In this document: piece by piece, positions 34,330 through 47,600 of the stretch
How positions within the stretch are numbered: the stretch's first letter is position 1
Layout: the number at the start of each line of letters is the position of its first letter
Source of the DNA: Reticulitermes speratus
Lineage: Eukaryota; Arthropoda; Insecta; Blattodea; Rhinotermitidae
Length of the DNA stretch: 64,000 nt
Direction: 5' to 3'
Assembly (NCBI GenBank): GCA_021186555.1
Contig: JAJKFL010000006.1
Span: 36,701,478 to 36,765,477, forward strand
Translations under genes and position numbers: made by a program
Notes under the pieces: model-generated
Databases searched by the model: none
The model's input: the letters and a program-made list of their open reading frames with translations, nothing else
Told to the model about the DNA's origin: nothing

Positions 34330-34735
34330 ATTAGGGACTTAATTACAATACAAACATGTATCCAGCAGAGATTGCTCCACTGCATATTGCCTACTATCTT
34401 ATTTCTTTAGGATTCATTTTAATATGATTCTCCCATCTACGCCTACGTATTCCATATGGTCTCTATCTTTCAGGGTTCCCCACCAAAATCCTGCCTGCTC
34501 TTATCTTCTCCTCCTTCGTGCCATATGCCCAGCCCATATTCTCTTCTTATTTGTCAACCAAATATCTGGTGAGCAGTACAAAACATGAAGCGCCTCATTA
34601 CACAATTTCACCATTCTGTAGTTACTCCCTCCCTCTTAGGCCCAAATAGCTTCCTCAGCACCCTAATCTCTAACACTCTCAACCGGTGTTCTTCCCTTAC
34701 TTACGGGAAGCCACCAAACAATAGGAGACCCTTAA
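34330..34735 (-). mobile_element. Non-LTR retrotransposon (LINE) 3' fragment (unit 2)
   Basis: The minus-strand translation gives, in order and with frameshifts and stops, RVLRKLFGPKREGVTTEW, then KKRIWAGHMARRRR, then RRRRWENHIKMN. This is the very common C-terminal end of insect jockey/CR1-like reverse transcriptases. 5'-truncated and inactive. Confidence 0.88.
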
Positions 34736-37014
34736 AATGGAAAACCCTGATATCCAGTACTCAGTGAAAGATGAGTGGCTACAGCTCACAGGGTTCATGG
34801 AAAACAAAACATTGGTGGTCTTGAAGAGTGTGGCGGTGTATAGACTCTTCAACAGTTATTATTTTCCCAAATATTTACATAGCTTACAGAATACACCACA
34901 TCATGCCTGTGGTAAGTGTTCTACAGAGAGGTCTTTTCAAAGCTGTAGTTCGTTGTGGGGGAGGGGGGGGTTGCCTGTGGTGGGGGCCAAACTTTACTTT
35001 GTATGAAGGGACTTAGCAGGACTTGGTTTTCCACCAACATGTGTTAGAATTCGCTAAATTAAATGCACAAAATGTTATTACTGATTGTAAAATCGCTTCA
35101 TGTACTGCACTTCTGTCAGCTATTTTGTTTAGTTGAGTTTTGTTTAGTTTAGTGTGAGCATCTCTAAACTGTCTAGTGACCTGCTCCTGCTAAGAAACTA
35201 AAAAGAGTGATTAACCACACTAGCACCATAATAATAAGCCGTAAACAATCCCTTAAACAATAAACTGCAGATGCAATGATAGTGCTAATTAGTGCCTGTG
35301 AAGAGAGACACAGCATGTGCCTCCAAAACATTCATAATCATGTACCAGACTGTACGGTGTCCTAATTCACACCGCATTATGAATACTCACCACTATGAGC
35401 AACTCAAATCCTGTACCAGAGGATATTAAGTACAACAGAAGCCTGGATCAAAGTGTCACATTTAGAAAACTGAATTACAGAAGAGCAGTATCGCTTTTAC
35501 AGAAACAGTACTTAATATCACACATTTTTTGCACCAGTTGTGTACTTTGTCTTTCATATTTTGCCTCTCAAACAAACTGAGGAAACGAGATCTGAAATGC
35601 TTACCGGATACAGACATTATCAGTATAAATACACACTTTAGGGTCAGGACAACAAATCATGAATTTCAAAGTTCTACTAAAATGATGTTACAAGGACAAT
35701 CACACACTCAAAACTACTTACAATGTTGAATGTTCTGGAAGGATAAATGGCTTTATGGTTCAATCAACTGCCTCCATTGCATACAACTGTCACACATGAA
35801 ATAAATAAAATACGGACGCCATAACTATGAGTACATAAATAAAAAAACTTCAGTTTTCAAGGTGATATTTTCTTCACAGCACACACAACACAAATACATT
35901 AAGTTGCAGCACTGCCCATTGTTATACTAAACTCAACACACAAAAAGACAACACAAGTGTAATACACAATACAAGTTCAAGAAGCAGAGTACATGCATAT
36001 AAAACAGCATATATGACAACCTACAGATTATGAACAACATTCAGCGAGGTTACGTATGTCACAGTCATAAAGTTAAATGACAATATAAATGATGCTGAAA
36101 TATTTCACTGAAGCATCATTATTTTTCAACATAATAACAGACTACACTAATGCATTTGTTTTCTCTTAGCACATCTTCTATATTCATTGCTCGGGATCGT
36201 CCAGTATTTTACCTTATAAACAGCATTTCTCCAGTGTTCCAAGTGTTTATTTTATTAAAAATTTTCATTATTTATTCTACTATATAGAATAAAATGCTAA
36301 AAATTTTTGGTCAACAAGAAAATATAGTTTAGAACAGAAATGTAAATGAAATTTGTCTGTGTTATGATTCCTCCTTCCAATTGTTGCATGCTATTTGAAC
36401 TGGCTTGATAGGATGGTCCTTGCACACCCATTCTGAGCACTGGAAAAATACCCTGTCTCTTTTCTTGTCCTTGTTTGTCAGACAAATAGAACTAACATGA
36501 TCCAGTTGGATTTGAAACAAATATATAGCATACTATAAAAACAATATACTCGCTGCATAATGACAATCTTTTGTCAAGGGAACTTCAAAATACAACTTGA
36601 AAAATTGGTAAGATTGTCACTCTACACCAACGAGAACTGTTGAAAAAGACCAAGCCTGCGTACATTTTTCACCCATTCAGTAATTCAAAGGTTAATCATA
36701 CATCACATTTCATCAATACCGACACATTATTATGCTATTATTATTATTATTATTAAATAAAACTATCAGACATTTGCAATAACATCATTACACGTTTCGT
36801 TAACAATACACTGGAACCGCCTTAAATATTAAGAAATATATAAATGCCTGCACCAACATCTGAAACATACTCCAAAATACGTCAACCATAACCATCTGCC
36901 ATGCGATACAACTGGCAAAACCTGAAATAAAAACTGCATTTCTGTACCACTTGCATGTCACTACGCACAGCCACTTAGCCAGTACAGTGACCCACAACCA
37001 GGCCGCATGTCGCG
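34736..37014. other. Unit 2 intergenic tract, middle part
   Basis: Includes an interrupted G-run (34957-34970), the piggyBac-like fragment (36362-36492) and an (ATT)n tract (about 36728-36756). The junction near 36247 marks the loss of about 1.65 kb that units 1 and 3 keep, including the P-like exon. Confidence 0.6.
36362..36492 (-). pseudogene. piggyBac-like C-terminal cysteine-rich fragment (unit 2)
   Basis: Minus-strand frame with KKRDRVFFQCSEWVCKDH and a terminal ACNNWKEES stop. Same fragment as in units 1 and 3. Confidence 0.35.
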
Positions 37015-37029
37015 CAAAAACACCGTGCT

Positions 37030-38840
37030 TCCTTGGGCACTAATAAACTTTTACTGGGTTCAACCGACATTACCAACTACTTACTGCACGAAGCATTAAA
37101 CTCATTGCGCTATCTATCAATTAAAGAACGTACTCCGTCACGCTTAGATACTCCGCAGCGCCTCCCAGCAGGGATTTCACGAAGTAGTGAAACACTCTGT
37201 CAACGGACCAGCTTAATTAATATTGCAGATACAGAACAGCTTAATTACATTAAGACGTAAAAGCCTGACGCAGCGCTCTCATGCTATGAGTTTTATATCT
37301 ACAGTTGATGCACTCAAAGACCTCAAAATTATCGCGATCGTCTTCAGGAAATTTACCAAAGCTGAATCAGTCTAGATGGCCCCATTCACGGTCTGCTTCA
37401 TGATGAAAAATATGCAACTGGCTCGGAACATTGTGAAGAATGTTTATGTTTCTCCAAGCGCGTGATACGTAAGACCGACAGTATTATTAAAGATAAGCGT
37501 GGAGATGTTACACCGCCAATTACAAGTACAGTACGGGCTGCGTACGTAAAACCCATCGTTATTCAGGAAATAAAGTTGCATACTATCAAACTAGAACCAT
37601 TCTCAGCGGATATTGAAACGTTGTCTAAATATTGGGAGCAATTTGAATCTTAGATAGAAAATACCCGTCAGTCTCAACCATCAGCAAACATGTCTTCCTT
37701 TATGAGTATTTAGAAGGCGAACCGAAACGTTTATTAGATATAACCGGAGAAATGTACTAACGTAAGAACGAAGAAAATTCTTTGGGTACTGTATGGGGAC
37801 AAGAATCGGAGTATCCACGCTCTCTTGGATTATTCAGAAAACCTACGGTCTGCCCAATCGCATAGTCCTGATGCACTTAATTCTACCTACGTCGAGTGTC
37901 ATCGTCGGATTCTAGCTCTCAAGGTCTAGGAGAAAATACAGACGTCCACGGACAGATATTTATATTGCTGTGCTACGATTTGTAGGAAGAAGAATTCTAC
38001 CCCATACAATATACTCTGACAAAGCACATATATACCAAACCGCTAACATAGAACTTATTCAAATTTCGAGGTCCTGCCAGACTCCACGACTCAAAAATAC
38101 CTAGCTCTTCACGGCGTTAAAGGAAGTTCATTACGCCACGGACAGCTTGGTGGGGAGGATGGTGGAAAAATGATTGGTTCCATTAAGCGCTGCATGAGGA
38201 AAGTTAGAACACCTACAGGTCGAAGAAGAAAGATTAAACACCATTCTAATTGGCATTGAAGCTGCCCTTAATTCACGACTGTAACATCATCTCTTCTCCT
38301 TAACGGTGAAAACCCTAACAAGAATTCCGTGAGGACTGAGCCACCTACAAAATAATACTTTTCCAAAAAATGTAAAATAAAATAAAACAAAGGTCACTGA
38401 GGATTTCTGTTGCCTGTAGGAGGAATATCTTCTACAGCTCCGTAACTACCATGAAGTGAAATACCCACCTCATAAACATCTTAATTTCAGAGTTCGAGAT
38501 GTAGTTCTTTCACAGGAAGGTATCCAGCATAGACAGTCACCCTTCGTCAGCAAGACGGAGACAGGATCAAATGCCTGGTGCAGCTGGTCATTCCTTTGCA
38601 AATTTCCCAGGTTGGGGAGGATGTGGAGAAATCGAGAGAGAGAGATCGAACGCCATCTGTTAGACATAACTATGTACCCTTTGTGCATTCTGCTGACAAG
38701 GACAGCAGTACACCAGAAAAAAATTGGTTCACAGCAGTTCACAATGGTGGTTATTTTCACGATAACACTAACACGACAGAAACGTAGTGGAGTCGGATCT
38801 TCACTTTATTGCTCACTATTGTTTTATTTTCAAAAGTGAC
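37030..38840 (+). mobile_element. BEL/Pao LTR-retrotransposon relic, internally deleted (unit 2)
   Basis: Same structure as the unit 1 relic: gag-like pieces (37200-37960, including SADIETLSKYWEQFES), then integrase-like pieces (38090-38300 and the NFRVRDVVLSQE region at about 38484). Its stops and frameshifts differ from those in units 1 and 3, so decay continued after duplication. Confidence 0.7.
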
Positions 38841-39284
38841 AATCAATAGTGACTCTTCAAATGTTAGTCACATCGTGAATGCCTTACATATTACATAACA
38901 CTCTATTGCAAATTCACTATTTAAAACCAAACATTAATCTAAATCATATTTAAATACTCAGTTCCTACATCACACAAAACACATTACGTCTTCATTAAAA
39001 ATCTTTCAGTTAAATCCGTTTAAGATCGACGATGCCTCTAAGAATCTTACGAAACATAAACACACTCTCTGGGTAAGTTGCAGTTTTGGATGTTATGCCT
39101 CGTGGTACGTGCAATAGCCATCAGACATTAAAGGTTTAGCAATGTTAAAATGTATTACAGGATGACAGCTTTGGAAGGACCGTTACTACAACCACTCAAA
39201 CAAACTGAAAGTTACTTACAGAATTAAATACACAACGCTGAATGTCACTAATGACATCAAAACACCAAAGAAGGACATATACAC

Positions 39285-39726
39285 CAGAGGTTCCCAAAGT
39301 GTGCGACTGCAATTCCAAGGGATCCGCGACAAATTTCCAGGGGATCCGTGGACATATTTCTGTAATGGCTATTTTGAATTTTACTTATTTCTTGAATTAA
39401 ACGAATAAAGTTTTTTTTTCAAATAATCGCGGATCTTCTTCAATAAGCGTTCATTTCGAATGACAGAATACCTAATTACGAAACTTCCTGTACCCACGAA
39501 GATAGGAACAATCATTTTAATTAAGGTAAAATCATGCAATGCATTGTTACTTGTGTTACTGATATATAGTCGTAGCTATCTATAACTAGTTCCGAGATAT
39601 AAACTTTTAATTTTCGATGCCTATCATCCGGACATCTTACAATTACGTGAAAAAGGATGTGAGGAATCCGTGGTTATTTTTCGAAGGCAACAGGTGTGTG
39701 CGAGCATAAAGGTTTGGGACACACAG
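39285..39726. mobile_element. hAT-like non-autonomous element (unit 2)
   Basis: Begins CAGAGGTTCCCAAAGTGTGC and ends GGTTTGGGACACAC; the left end is closer to the typical hAT terminus than in unit 1. No coding capacity. Confidence 0.5.
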
Positions 39727-39885
39727 ATATATATTAATAATATATATTATTAATATATTAAAATATATTTTGATATATTAATAACATAGTATTAATACAT
39801 TAATAATGTATGTTGTTATATTAATAATAATTATTATATATTAATAATTAACATATATTAATAATATATTAATATATTTCTACTT
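39727..39885. repeat. AT-rich TATTAATA tract (unit 2)
   Basis: Counterpart of 18591-18750, with minor length changes. Confidence 0.85.
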
Positions 39886-39919
39886 AAATAAACTTGCCTT
39901 CAAGCGAAGCATACTTTCA

Positions 39920-40102
39920 TTCAATATAGTCTTCTCGGGCGATCAGCCGCGTTAAGTGGTTCAAATACAACGTTTCGGGGACTGGCTCCGTCTCCATCCT
40001 CAGGCAAATCACTTTTGACTGAGAGTGGGGACAGAGCTAGTCCCCGAAACGTTGTATTTATACCAGTTAACGCGGCTGATGGCCCGAGAAGTCTATATTG
40101 AA
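39920..40102. repeat. 183-bp hairpin with 84-bp arms (unit 2)
   Basis: Arms at 39920-40003 and 40019-40102. Same length and spacer as in unit 1 but more arm mismatches. It ends about 405 bp before the OR-C start codon. Confidence 0.93.
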
Positions 40103-40508
40103 TCATGTCGCCGCGAAAGTTTTAAAACAGACTTTTTTTGTGTACCGCTCACTTCCACCAAGTTTCAACCTGAGGGTACCTTCAAATATAGACTTAATTT
40201 TTATGTTCCATTGATTAATATAACTCTGTTCTGACATAAAGCCTTTCAGCTGCTCTAAGTTTTCAGAAAGTGTCCGAATAATTTACGGCTCCCGCCCACT
40301 ACAAACTCGCAATAATAAGTGAAACAAGAAACTTTAAGCTTCTTGAGTCATTAAGATTTTACAGGAAACGAAGCTGCCTAACACTTGTATATAAACTGTT
40401 AGTTGAACTGCAGATCTCTCGAGTGTCACTTGTTTCAGTGTCTGTAGTGATCGTACTCAAGTTTGCTACAAACGCATTCGGTTACACTTTGCACAGACAA
40501 GTTACATT
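40103..40508 (+). promoter_or_regulatory. OR-C upstream region
   Basis: Conserved with the OR-B upstream region; small deletions near 40430. No core promoter element could be named. Confidence 0.35.
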
Positions 40509-40783
40509 ATGGAAACGAAGAAAACTGTTACAAACAATCTAACAGAGCATCGTTTTCGTATAACACTATTTTTGTTGAGGTTAGGCGGTGTCTCTATTTA
40601 CGTGGATAAAACGTCAAAAGGCAATTTCGTGTATAATTGTACAGTGACTATCTGTGCGTATGCTTTGTTCATTGGCATGATAATGAACTTCATTGTGCAC
40701 AAAGATGACTTGCAGAGAGCCATGAAGACATTCCGTGTGATTCTGTCATGCATATTAATTTTCTGGATGCATCTCAACATCAG
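40509..40783 (+). CDS. OR-C exon 1
   Basis: ATG in the context ACATTATGGAA; donor ATCAG|GTACTG. METKKTVTNNLTEHRFRI differs from OR-B at four of its 18 residues. No upstream in-frame ATG is present, which fixes the start for the family. Confidence 0.9.
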
Positions 40784-43700
40784 GTACTGACAAATTTCAA
40801 AATTAACGCTCAAGCGCGAATAAATGTGGTGTATATAATGGTGTAAAATTATAAATGTTAAATGTTAAAATTTGAAAGATACACACACGAGAACATTTTA
40901 TTGTGTCCATCGTAATGTATGCATAGCCAATCATGCGGGGTTTTTAAACCTAAAGGCGCTTGGAACAGGATGTGACATACACTTAACACCTGTCTTTATT
41001 TACTATTCAACCCGTCGAAAAAAGATGACTCTATACACTTAGTATAAAGTGGAAAATTAACCCATCAACTTTAAAAAGAATTGTTTCTTTTGAATTGACA
41101 CGCGGGATTTATGAAGCTATTGAGGTCAAACAATTAACTACAACTTTCTTTAAGGTAACGCCCAGTTCGAATATAAACCTAGACGCCGACTACACTCAGG
41201 TTATCGTGGTTTTAATCTGTCACTCCTTAATATGTCGAGATACTTCATTTAATTACAAATTCCATTCATATCTCCAATTTCTTTTACCGACTAATACCAC
41301 CGAAGCAACACCGTGTAAGCTGGTGAAAACGTTATTAATTAAATTGCAATTTTTTCACAAGCTGTACTGTGATTTACGTCGCTAGAAGTGTGTTCTCAAA
41401 ATGCATATTACATTGGATTTATTAATTTAATTTTCCATTGATCGTACCAGAGCTGATGATTGTCGTGTTCTAAAATAATTATGACCGTCACTTTAAACGC
41501 CCCATTATGTCTTTCCAGACCCCGCCTCACAAGATAGCAGCCATATTAACAGCACAAATCTAACAGAGGCAACGTTCAGAAGCGCTAATATATCTTACGG
41601 TTACAACGCTCATAGTCACCAACATTAAAATCAACATTATTATGGAACTCACTGATGAAAGGCTCGCAGTCCTCACAGCGGATTCTGATGTATTCTTGAT
41701 CACTTGTATTAGGTACCTTTTGAAAAGTATAAATATTGCATTAACTTCATGTGCCGTCACTTTCGGATATGTATCCCACGTTGAAACTCTAGAACAGCGT
41801 ACTACTTAATGGTTTATACCTTTATTACGGGTAAATTTGATTTGCTTATTCCTCTCATTAGATTCTGTTTTCAGTCAGCTGAACACAGTGTTATTTTATG
41901 GATTCTAGTTTTCGTATGGATAAATCTCAGTGGTTCAATCATCTTGTGAATTTCCATATTCAGTCTGTAGAACACAGAGTTATGTCACAGATTCTAGCTT
42001 CCGTATGGATAAATTTGTGTGGTTTATTCATCTTGTGATATCCTATGTTGAGTGTGTGGAATGAAGTGTTGTTTCATGGTTTCTAGGTTCCGTATGGATA
42101 AATTTGAAGAGCTGATTCGCCTCACGGAATTCTTCACATGGGAAGAACTGCCGATCAGAGATCCAGAAACTGGTCTCCGTACGTTTGCGGGATTGATAAT
42201 GGGTATCCAGAACATCAGTAGAAATATATTTATGTTCACCGCAGTGTACCACGTGGTCCATACATCTATACGAATTTTTACGTCTCATGATATGGTTTTC
42301 GAAGCTTGGTATCCTTTCGATGCATACACCAGCCCAGTTTACGAGCTGATACTGATTTCACAGGTAAAGTAATAGTACTGAGCTTCGTAACATTGGTGAA
42401 AAATGCTTACATTAAATGGAAGTCGACAGCTCTCTGTTTATTCACAATTTAATTGTATAACTAGAACTGCAAGCGTGTGAAGACATAAGGTAAACATGTC
42501 CCGTTACATGCCAAGCAGGCATTGAGGGGAGACAGAGGTACATATCTAACCATTCTCGACCTTGGCATTAGAAGTTGGAGGGTGGTCAGCTTCACGCATA
42601 GGCCGCTTTAAAGCGGGAAATAAAACTGGTGCCCATTCTACAGGGGAGTGAATGGGCTTGGGTCGGTCTGGATGTGTCCGGAAGATTTCGTCTCACTGGG
42701 ATTCGAAGCCCGAATCGTCCAACCAGCAGTAAACCTGTATACCGACTAGGATATCCCGGCCGCCATGTAAAGCTATAGACCTACAAGTTAATTCCCAATT
42801 AGTGGCATAAGTCTTTATCCCGTGTATGATGGAAATGCTGCTCTCAGAATTTCTTCAGAATTGTTCTAAGTTGAAGATAAGAAAATTTCATTTGCTTGAC
42901 ATTAACCTTGTATGGTATATTAAATGATAATTGTTCAAACGCGTGATTACTTATTAAGCCAAGATTATTACTTTAAAAATAATTTTCTACCTTACTTTCA
43001 GCATTTATCTACCTTCTGCCTAATTATGTCTCGAAAGAAAAGTGTAAAGTGGATATTTTCCTCTATCATAGACATATGTAAGTGTTACAGAGCTCTTCAA
43101 ACACATATTAGGCTACATTTTTAAGAACCTTATTTTCTATTAATCATCAAATTTTGTACAATCATATATTTTAATATCGTACATCCCAGTTATCCTGCGG
43201 ACTTAGCACAATTTTCCTTTCCACGTTTCTCTAAAATTCGTCGAGAAATTAAGCACATGTTCTTCCGCATATCTCCATGTAAGGCTCCATTACATCCCGC
43301 ATAATTGAGAAATCTTAAAGCTCATTCTATAGCAAATAATTTGATTCGTGGCTATTTCAGCGTCTTATAAATAAATTGGATAGTATTCACCATACCTACG
43401 TGGGAATTCCAGGGATTCTAATTACCCACTAATACTTACGTATTAACCGAAAATACGAATAGGATTTAAGCCAAGTATATCATGTACAGATTCCCTCGTG
43501 TTTTTAATTCCGTCACTTTGAGAAGGCAGATCACAAATAAACCATTACAGTGTGCATTCATTGGGAAATGTTCACTGACAGGATGAGTCTAGAGCAAAAT
43601 ACAGAAAGATGCTCCAATTTAAACAAGAAAAGTAAATCCTCTTGAAGGGAATATACTGAGATTTAGGGATCTACACTTATGTTGTAGTGAAAATAAGAAA

Positions 43701-44646
43701 CATATATTTTATTTACGCATCAATTAACTAAAATCTAGTTCTCTTTCTTCATTCAGTTTATCGCATCAATACAAAATATGTCCATTTTTTTCGGCTTCAC
43801 GGTCCTATACGTGGTAATGGTTTCCGTCGCTTGCAGTCAGCTGGAGAAGCTTACAGCCAAAATCTACGACATAAACCAGAAGCGCTTCACGTCAGAAGAT
43901 GACTCAGTAAGGGAGGGTGATATTCAGAAAAGACTTCATGAATGTGTGCAACACCACCAACTTATTATGCGGTATGTATACACCACTATGTCATCAACAA
44001 CATTAATAAAATAGTGTTCTTTTTTAATATCACATCGGACGTCACTCTACAGCCGGACCAATCGCGTGACTGCAGGCAGCTTAGCGATGGCCGCTGTTCC
44101 ACTTTGCCGTTAAGTGGGTGTCCAATCGTTTTAGTCTAATGTGTTCAGTTAATATTAGGTTCTTCCTAATCACTTCTACGTAAGATGCGGGAAATAATTT
44201 CCTTCGGTTGCCAACAAGCGTCACAACTAACAATAACAGTGTTTAACAGCACGTCGAAGATTTTCAGGTGAATTTCAAAACACTACATCCATCTTGACCT
44301 TCATTTGTGCAACAATTCGGTAAGTCAAATGAATGAGTATCGTAATTAGAAGAACTTACTTATTTTATGTCATGCTATCAACAGAATTCGGCTCAGTTAC
44401 AAAGCCATCATGAGTCCAAATCAACACGTACAAATAAAATGATTACCAATTTAAATACAGACAATAAAAAACAAGATAACGTGGTATAAATAATTCAGTA
44501 ATTTTCAGAATGCACAAGATAATACAAAACATAAATAAAACATTTTTTATATTACTCGTATATAGACCTTGTATATTTTCACTTGTTTTTAAGTTCATGC
44601 AATTAAACGTTTAAATAGGCATATATGCGAAAATAGTATTATTGTT

Positions 44647-44679
<33 letters not shown>

Positions 44680-47600
44680 GGCTACAACATTCTTCTAAAT
44701 CTACACATGGTCTGAAGTTGGCGTTGTAACTGAGCAGAAACACGAAGCCACGACATCATGATATCAACGATTCGTGTTGCCTGCTGTAGGCCTTTATTTG
44801 ATACACTGTAAGCACTTTTCATCTTTCCTTTATACAACCTTCAGTGCGAGAAATACATATTTTACATAATATATAATTACATTATACATAATTTCACGCA
44901 GTACATATTTTAGGCCTGCTCCTAATAATCTCCACAATTTTTAATCGATCGCATTGGTTCAGATGTAGCGCTCCAGGAGAGCCACAATCTCCTGTTTATT
45001 TGTATGTAGTAAAACTGTCTACAACAAAGGCATAGAATTATTTTCTCTGTCAGCCGTTACACTGTCCCGCTGAAAAAGTCATAGGTACTCTTGTAATCGG
45101 AGAGGTGATCACGAATACTTGACAGAATATGTGTTAAAACATCGGCGTGAATTTATGGTCTCTAAAAATATCGAGCCTAATAATGATAGTTGCACTCATA
45201 GACACCGCATTCCAAAATTAACATCACGAAATGACGCATCGTGGATTAACATGGGAATATTTATTTCTCAGAACTCACGTATCCACTTGAATGAAACTAA
45301 TTTTCGCAGCCAAACATTCTCCATCGTGCATCCCGTGACGTTACTAGCTCATAAAATTCACTCTTGGTTTAAGATCTGTATCGTAGAATTTGTGAACCAC
45401 AGTCCATGAACAAAAGTGAATCAAATGCGGCAGTTTAGTGGCATTTCGTTCTGATGACGCAGCCACGCCCGCTTCCTGTGCAGGTCAAGCCGCAGTCTTG
45501 TTCGAGACTCTCCAATGTAAAATGAATTTTGTCCAGTTCTTCCTCGGCACGTGTGTTCTGCCTTAGCCTAAGCGTATACTCACACCTAATAACCTTGATT
45601 CCTTGGTCGTCCATCCCACAGCCTAGTCATTACAGTGAATAAGCTATCCCGTATTAAATTGGATATCGAACACTCCGATAATATGTTGATTCCTGATAGG
45701 CCATAAAATATTTTATTTTATTTCTATTGAAATTAAAAGAAGAGGACCTACTGTCTTGAATGGAAGTTCTTGCTCGAACAGTTTTCACGTGTTTGTAAAT
45801 TGTTTTCCTGTTTGCAGCGAATATCATGAAATATTATTCCGAATTCACGCCTACGTGTCTCACAATTTAATCATTTCTGTATAATTTCAGGTACATGCGG
45901 GCCTTAGAAGACACAATGAACTTCACACTTTGCGGTCTGTTACTGATGCTATCCATCACACTGTGTTTTCTCGCCTTCTCCGCTGCCATGGTAAAATACC
46001 GTTAATAACGATGTCCCATACTTATGTAAAATACACCACTCCTTTGTTCATAACTCATGCATATTTCAATTCGATAAAGCGAACTCCAGCCATCACATTT
46101 CTAAAGTGAGTACTATAAAAAATATTGAATGTTACTCAGGAGTAAAGCTTTTACCTGGATAGCGTGGGTCGGGTTCCCTTTATCTCTGGACAAAATATGC
46201 GCAGAAATATATCAATGCTGTCAAATCATAACGTCAATGTCGTACTGCTAAGTAACCAGCTTTAATGTACTTTCACGGAAACTGAATTATTCAATGCTCA
46301 TTAATCTGCCACATATTATTTATATAGATAATTACGGAATCAAGGAGATTTTTTCACGGTAGATATATCTGTGATCGGTTTCCAATTTCTCACACAGGTA
46401 AAGAAACTAACAGGCCAAATGTGTAAAACCTCTCCCACTCTAATTCCCCTTAGCAGTGCCGATTTAAGGCTATCGAAATTTAAGCAGCTGCTCAGGAACC
46501 CACCCTTCGGGACAGGGGCAAAATATTTATTTATTTAAGGCTTCGTGAAATTTATTTTGAACATCTGTTCCAAATACAAAGTCAGTTCACGAGCACTAAT
46601 AGGTGTGGCTCTCAAATTTACTTTTGTCTTGAGCATAGAAATGCCATAAATCGTCTCTCTCTCCTTCAAGAAATAGTTTCAACGTATACGAAAACTCTGA
46701 CACAAAAATCAGCAAACATAAAAAACACCACACATTTAATTTCGGTTATAAACTTTGTGTACATAATATGTACTTCATTCTGCTCCTGTTATGGGCACAA
46801 CAAGACACCAGTCGTGACTTCCGCGTTCTTTCTAGTACTACCTTCAACCATAAAGTTCTCAGGCTTACATTATTTAGTACAGTTTTGGTAAAATACGAAG
46901 TCCTGCAGCATAGAAAGTAAATAAAAGCAACAGGTCGACAGCATTAAATAACCAGATCTGACGACAAATTATCACCTAAGTAGGACTAATCAATCTAAAC
47001 ATCGTGCAATGAAATTTTACAAATACAGTAACTGTTACTATAAGTACAGTCCTCCGGAACCTTAAACTGCACCACGCAGACGGCTAGCACACTCAACACT
47101 AGTTCTCTTTTACAGAGTTTGGAAGATAGTACTGATCTAGCACAGGCACTGTACGTCTACGGACTGATGTTGGGGTGTGCGTTTGCATTCTGCAGTCTTG
47201 GGACAGAGCTGTCGGAACAAGTAAGGGACAAGTGTGCAGCATCGTGTGCTAATTACATTCTTAAATCTGTAACATACATGGCGCAATTGCACGCTGACTG
47301 TTCCAGGCGGAGAGCGTCAGAGACGCGGTCTGGAGCAGCGACTGGGTAAGAACACCTGTGCCATTCCAGCGCTGTCTGGTCTTCATCATGGCCACAGCTA
47401 ACAAGGAGTTCACACTCACAGCTGGGAAATTTGTTCCGGTGTGCAACAAGACTATGATGAATGTAAGATTAATTTTGTGTTTTGCGTCAAGCAGCATTCC
47501 TTTTATTGCATGTGTCTCCAACCCGAGGCCCGCAAGGTACATGCGGACCGCATAGTTGTATCATGTTGCCCACGATCATATTTGCAAATTATGTACATAC

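Larger units (their letters stand above)
31171..34735. other. Block present in units 2 and 3, absent from unit 1
   Basis: The unit 1 sequence passes directly from the counterpart of 31170 to that of 34736 (near 11770-11850). The block holds a retrocopy, inverted arms, a SINE and a LINE fragment (listed separately). The segment 31190-31860 has a CAGACAGACAGACGG motif at about 31775 but no recognisable coding frame. Confidence 0.7.
19388..40508 (+). repeat. Segmental duplication unit 2 (OR-B and its 3' tract)
   Basis: Shares with unit 3, but not unit 1, the block at 31170-34735. Private losses: about 2.2 kb of intron 6 (joined near 27916) and about 1.65 kb of intergenic DNA (joined near 36247), both of which are present in units 1 and 3. 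Private gain: a 117-bp tandem duplication at 24941-25174. Confidence 0.85.
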
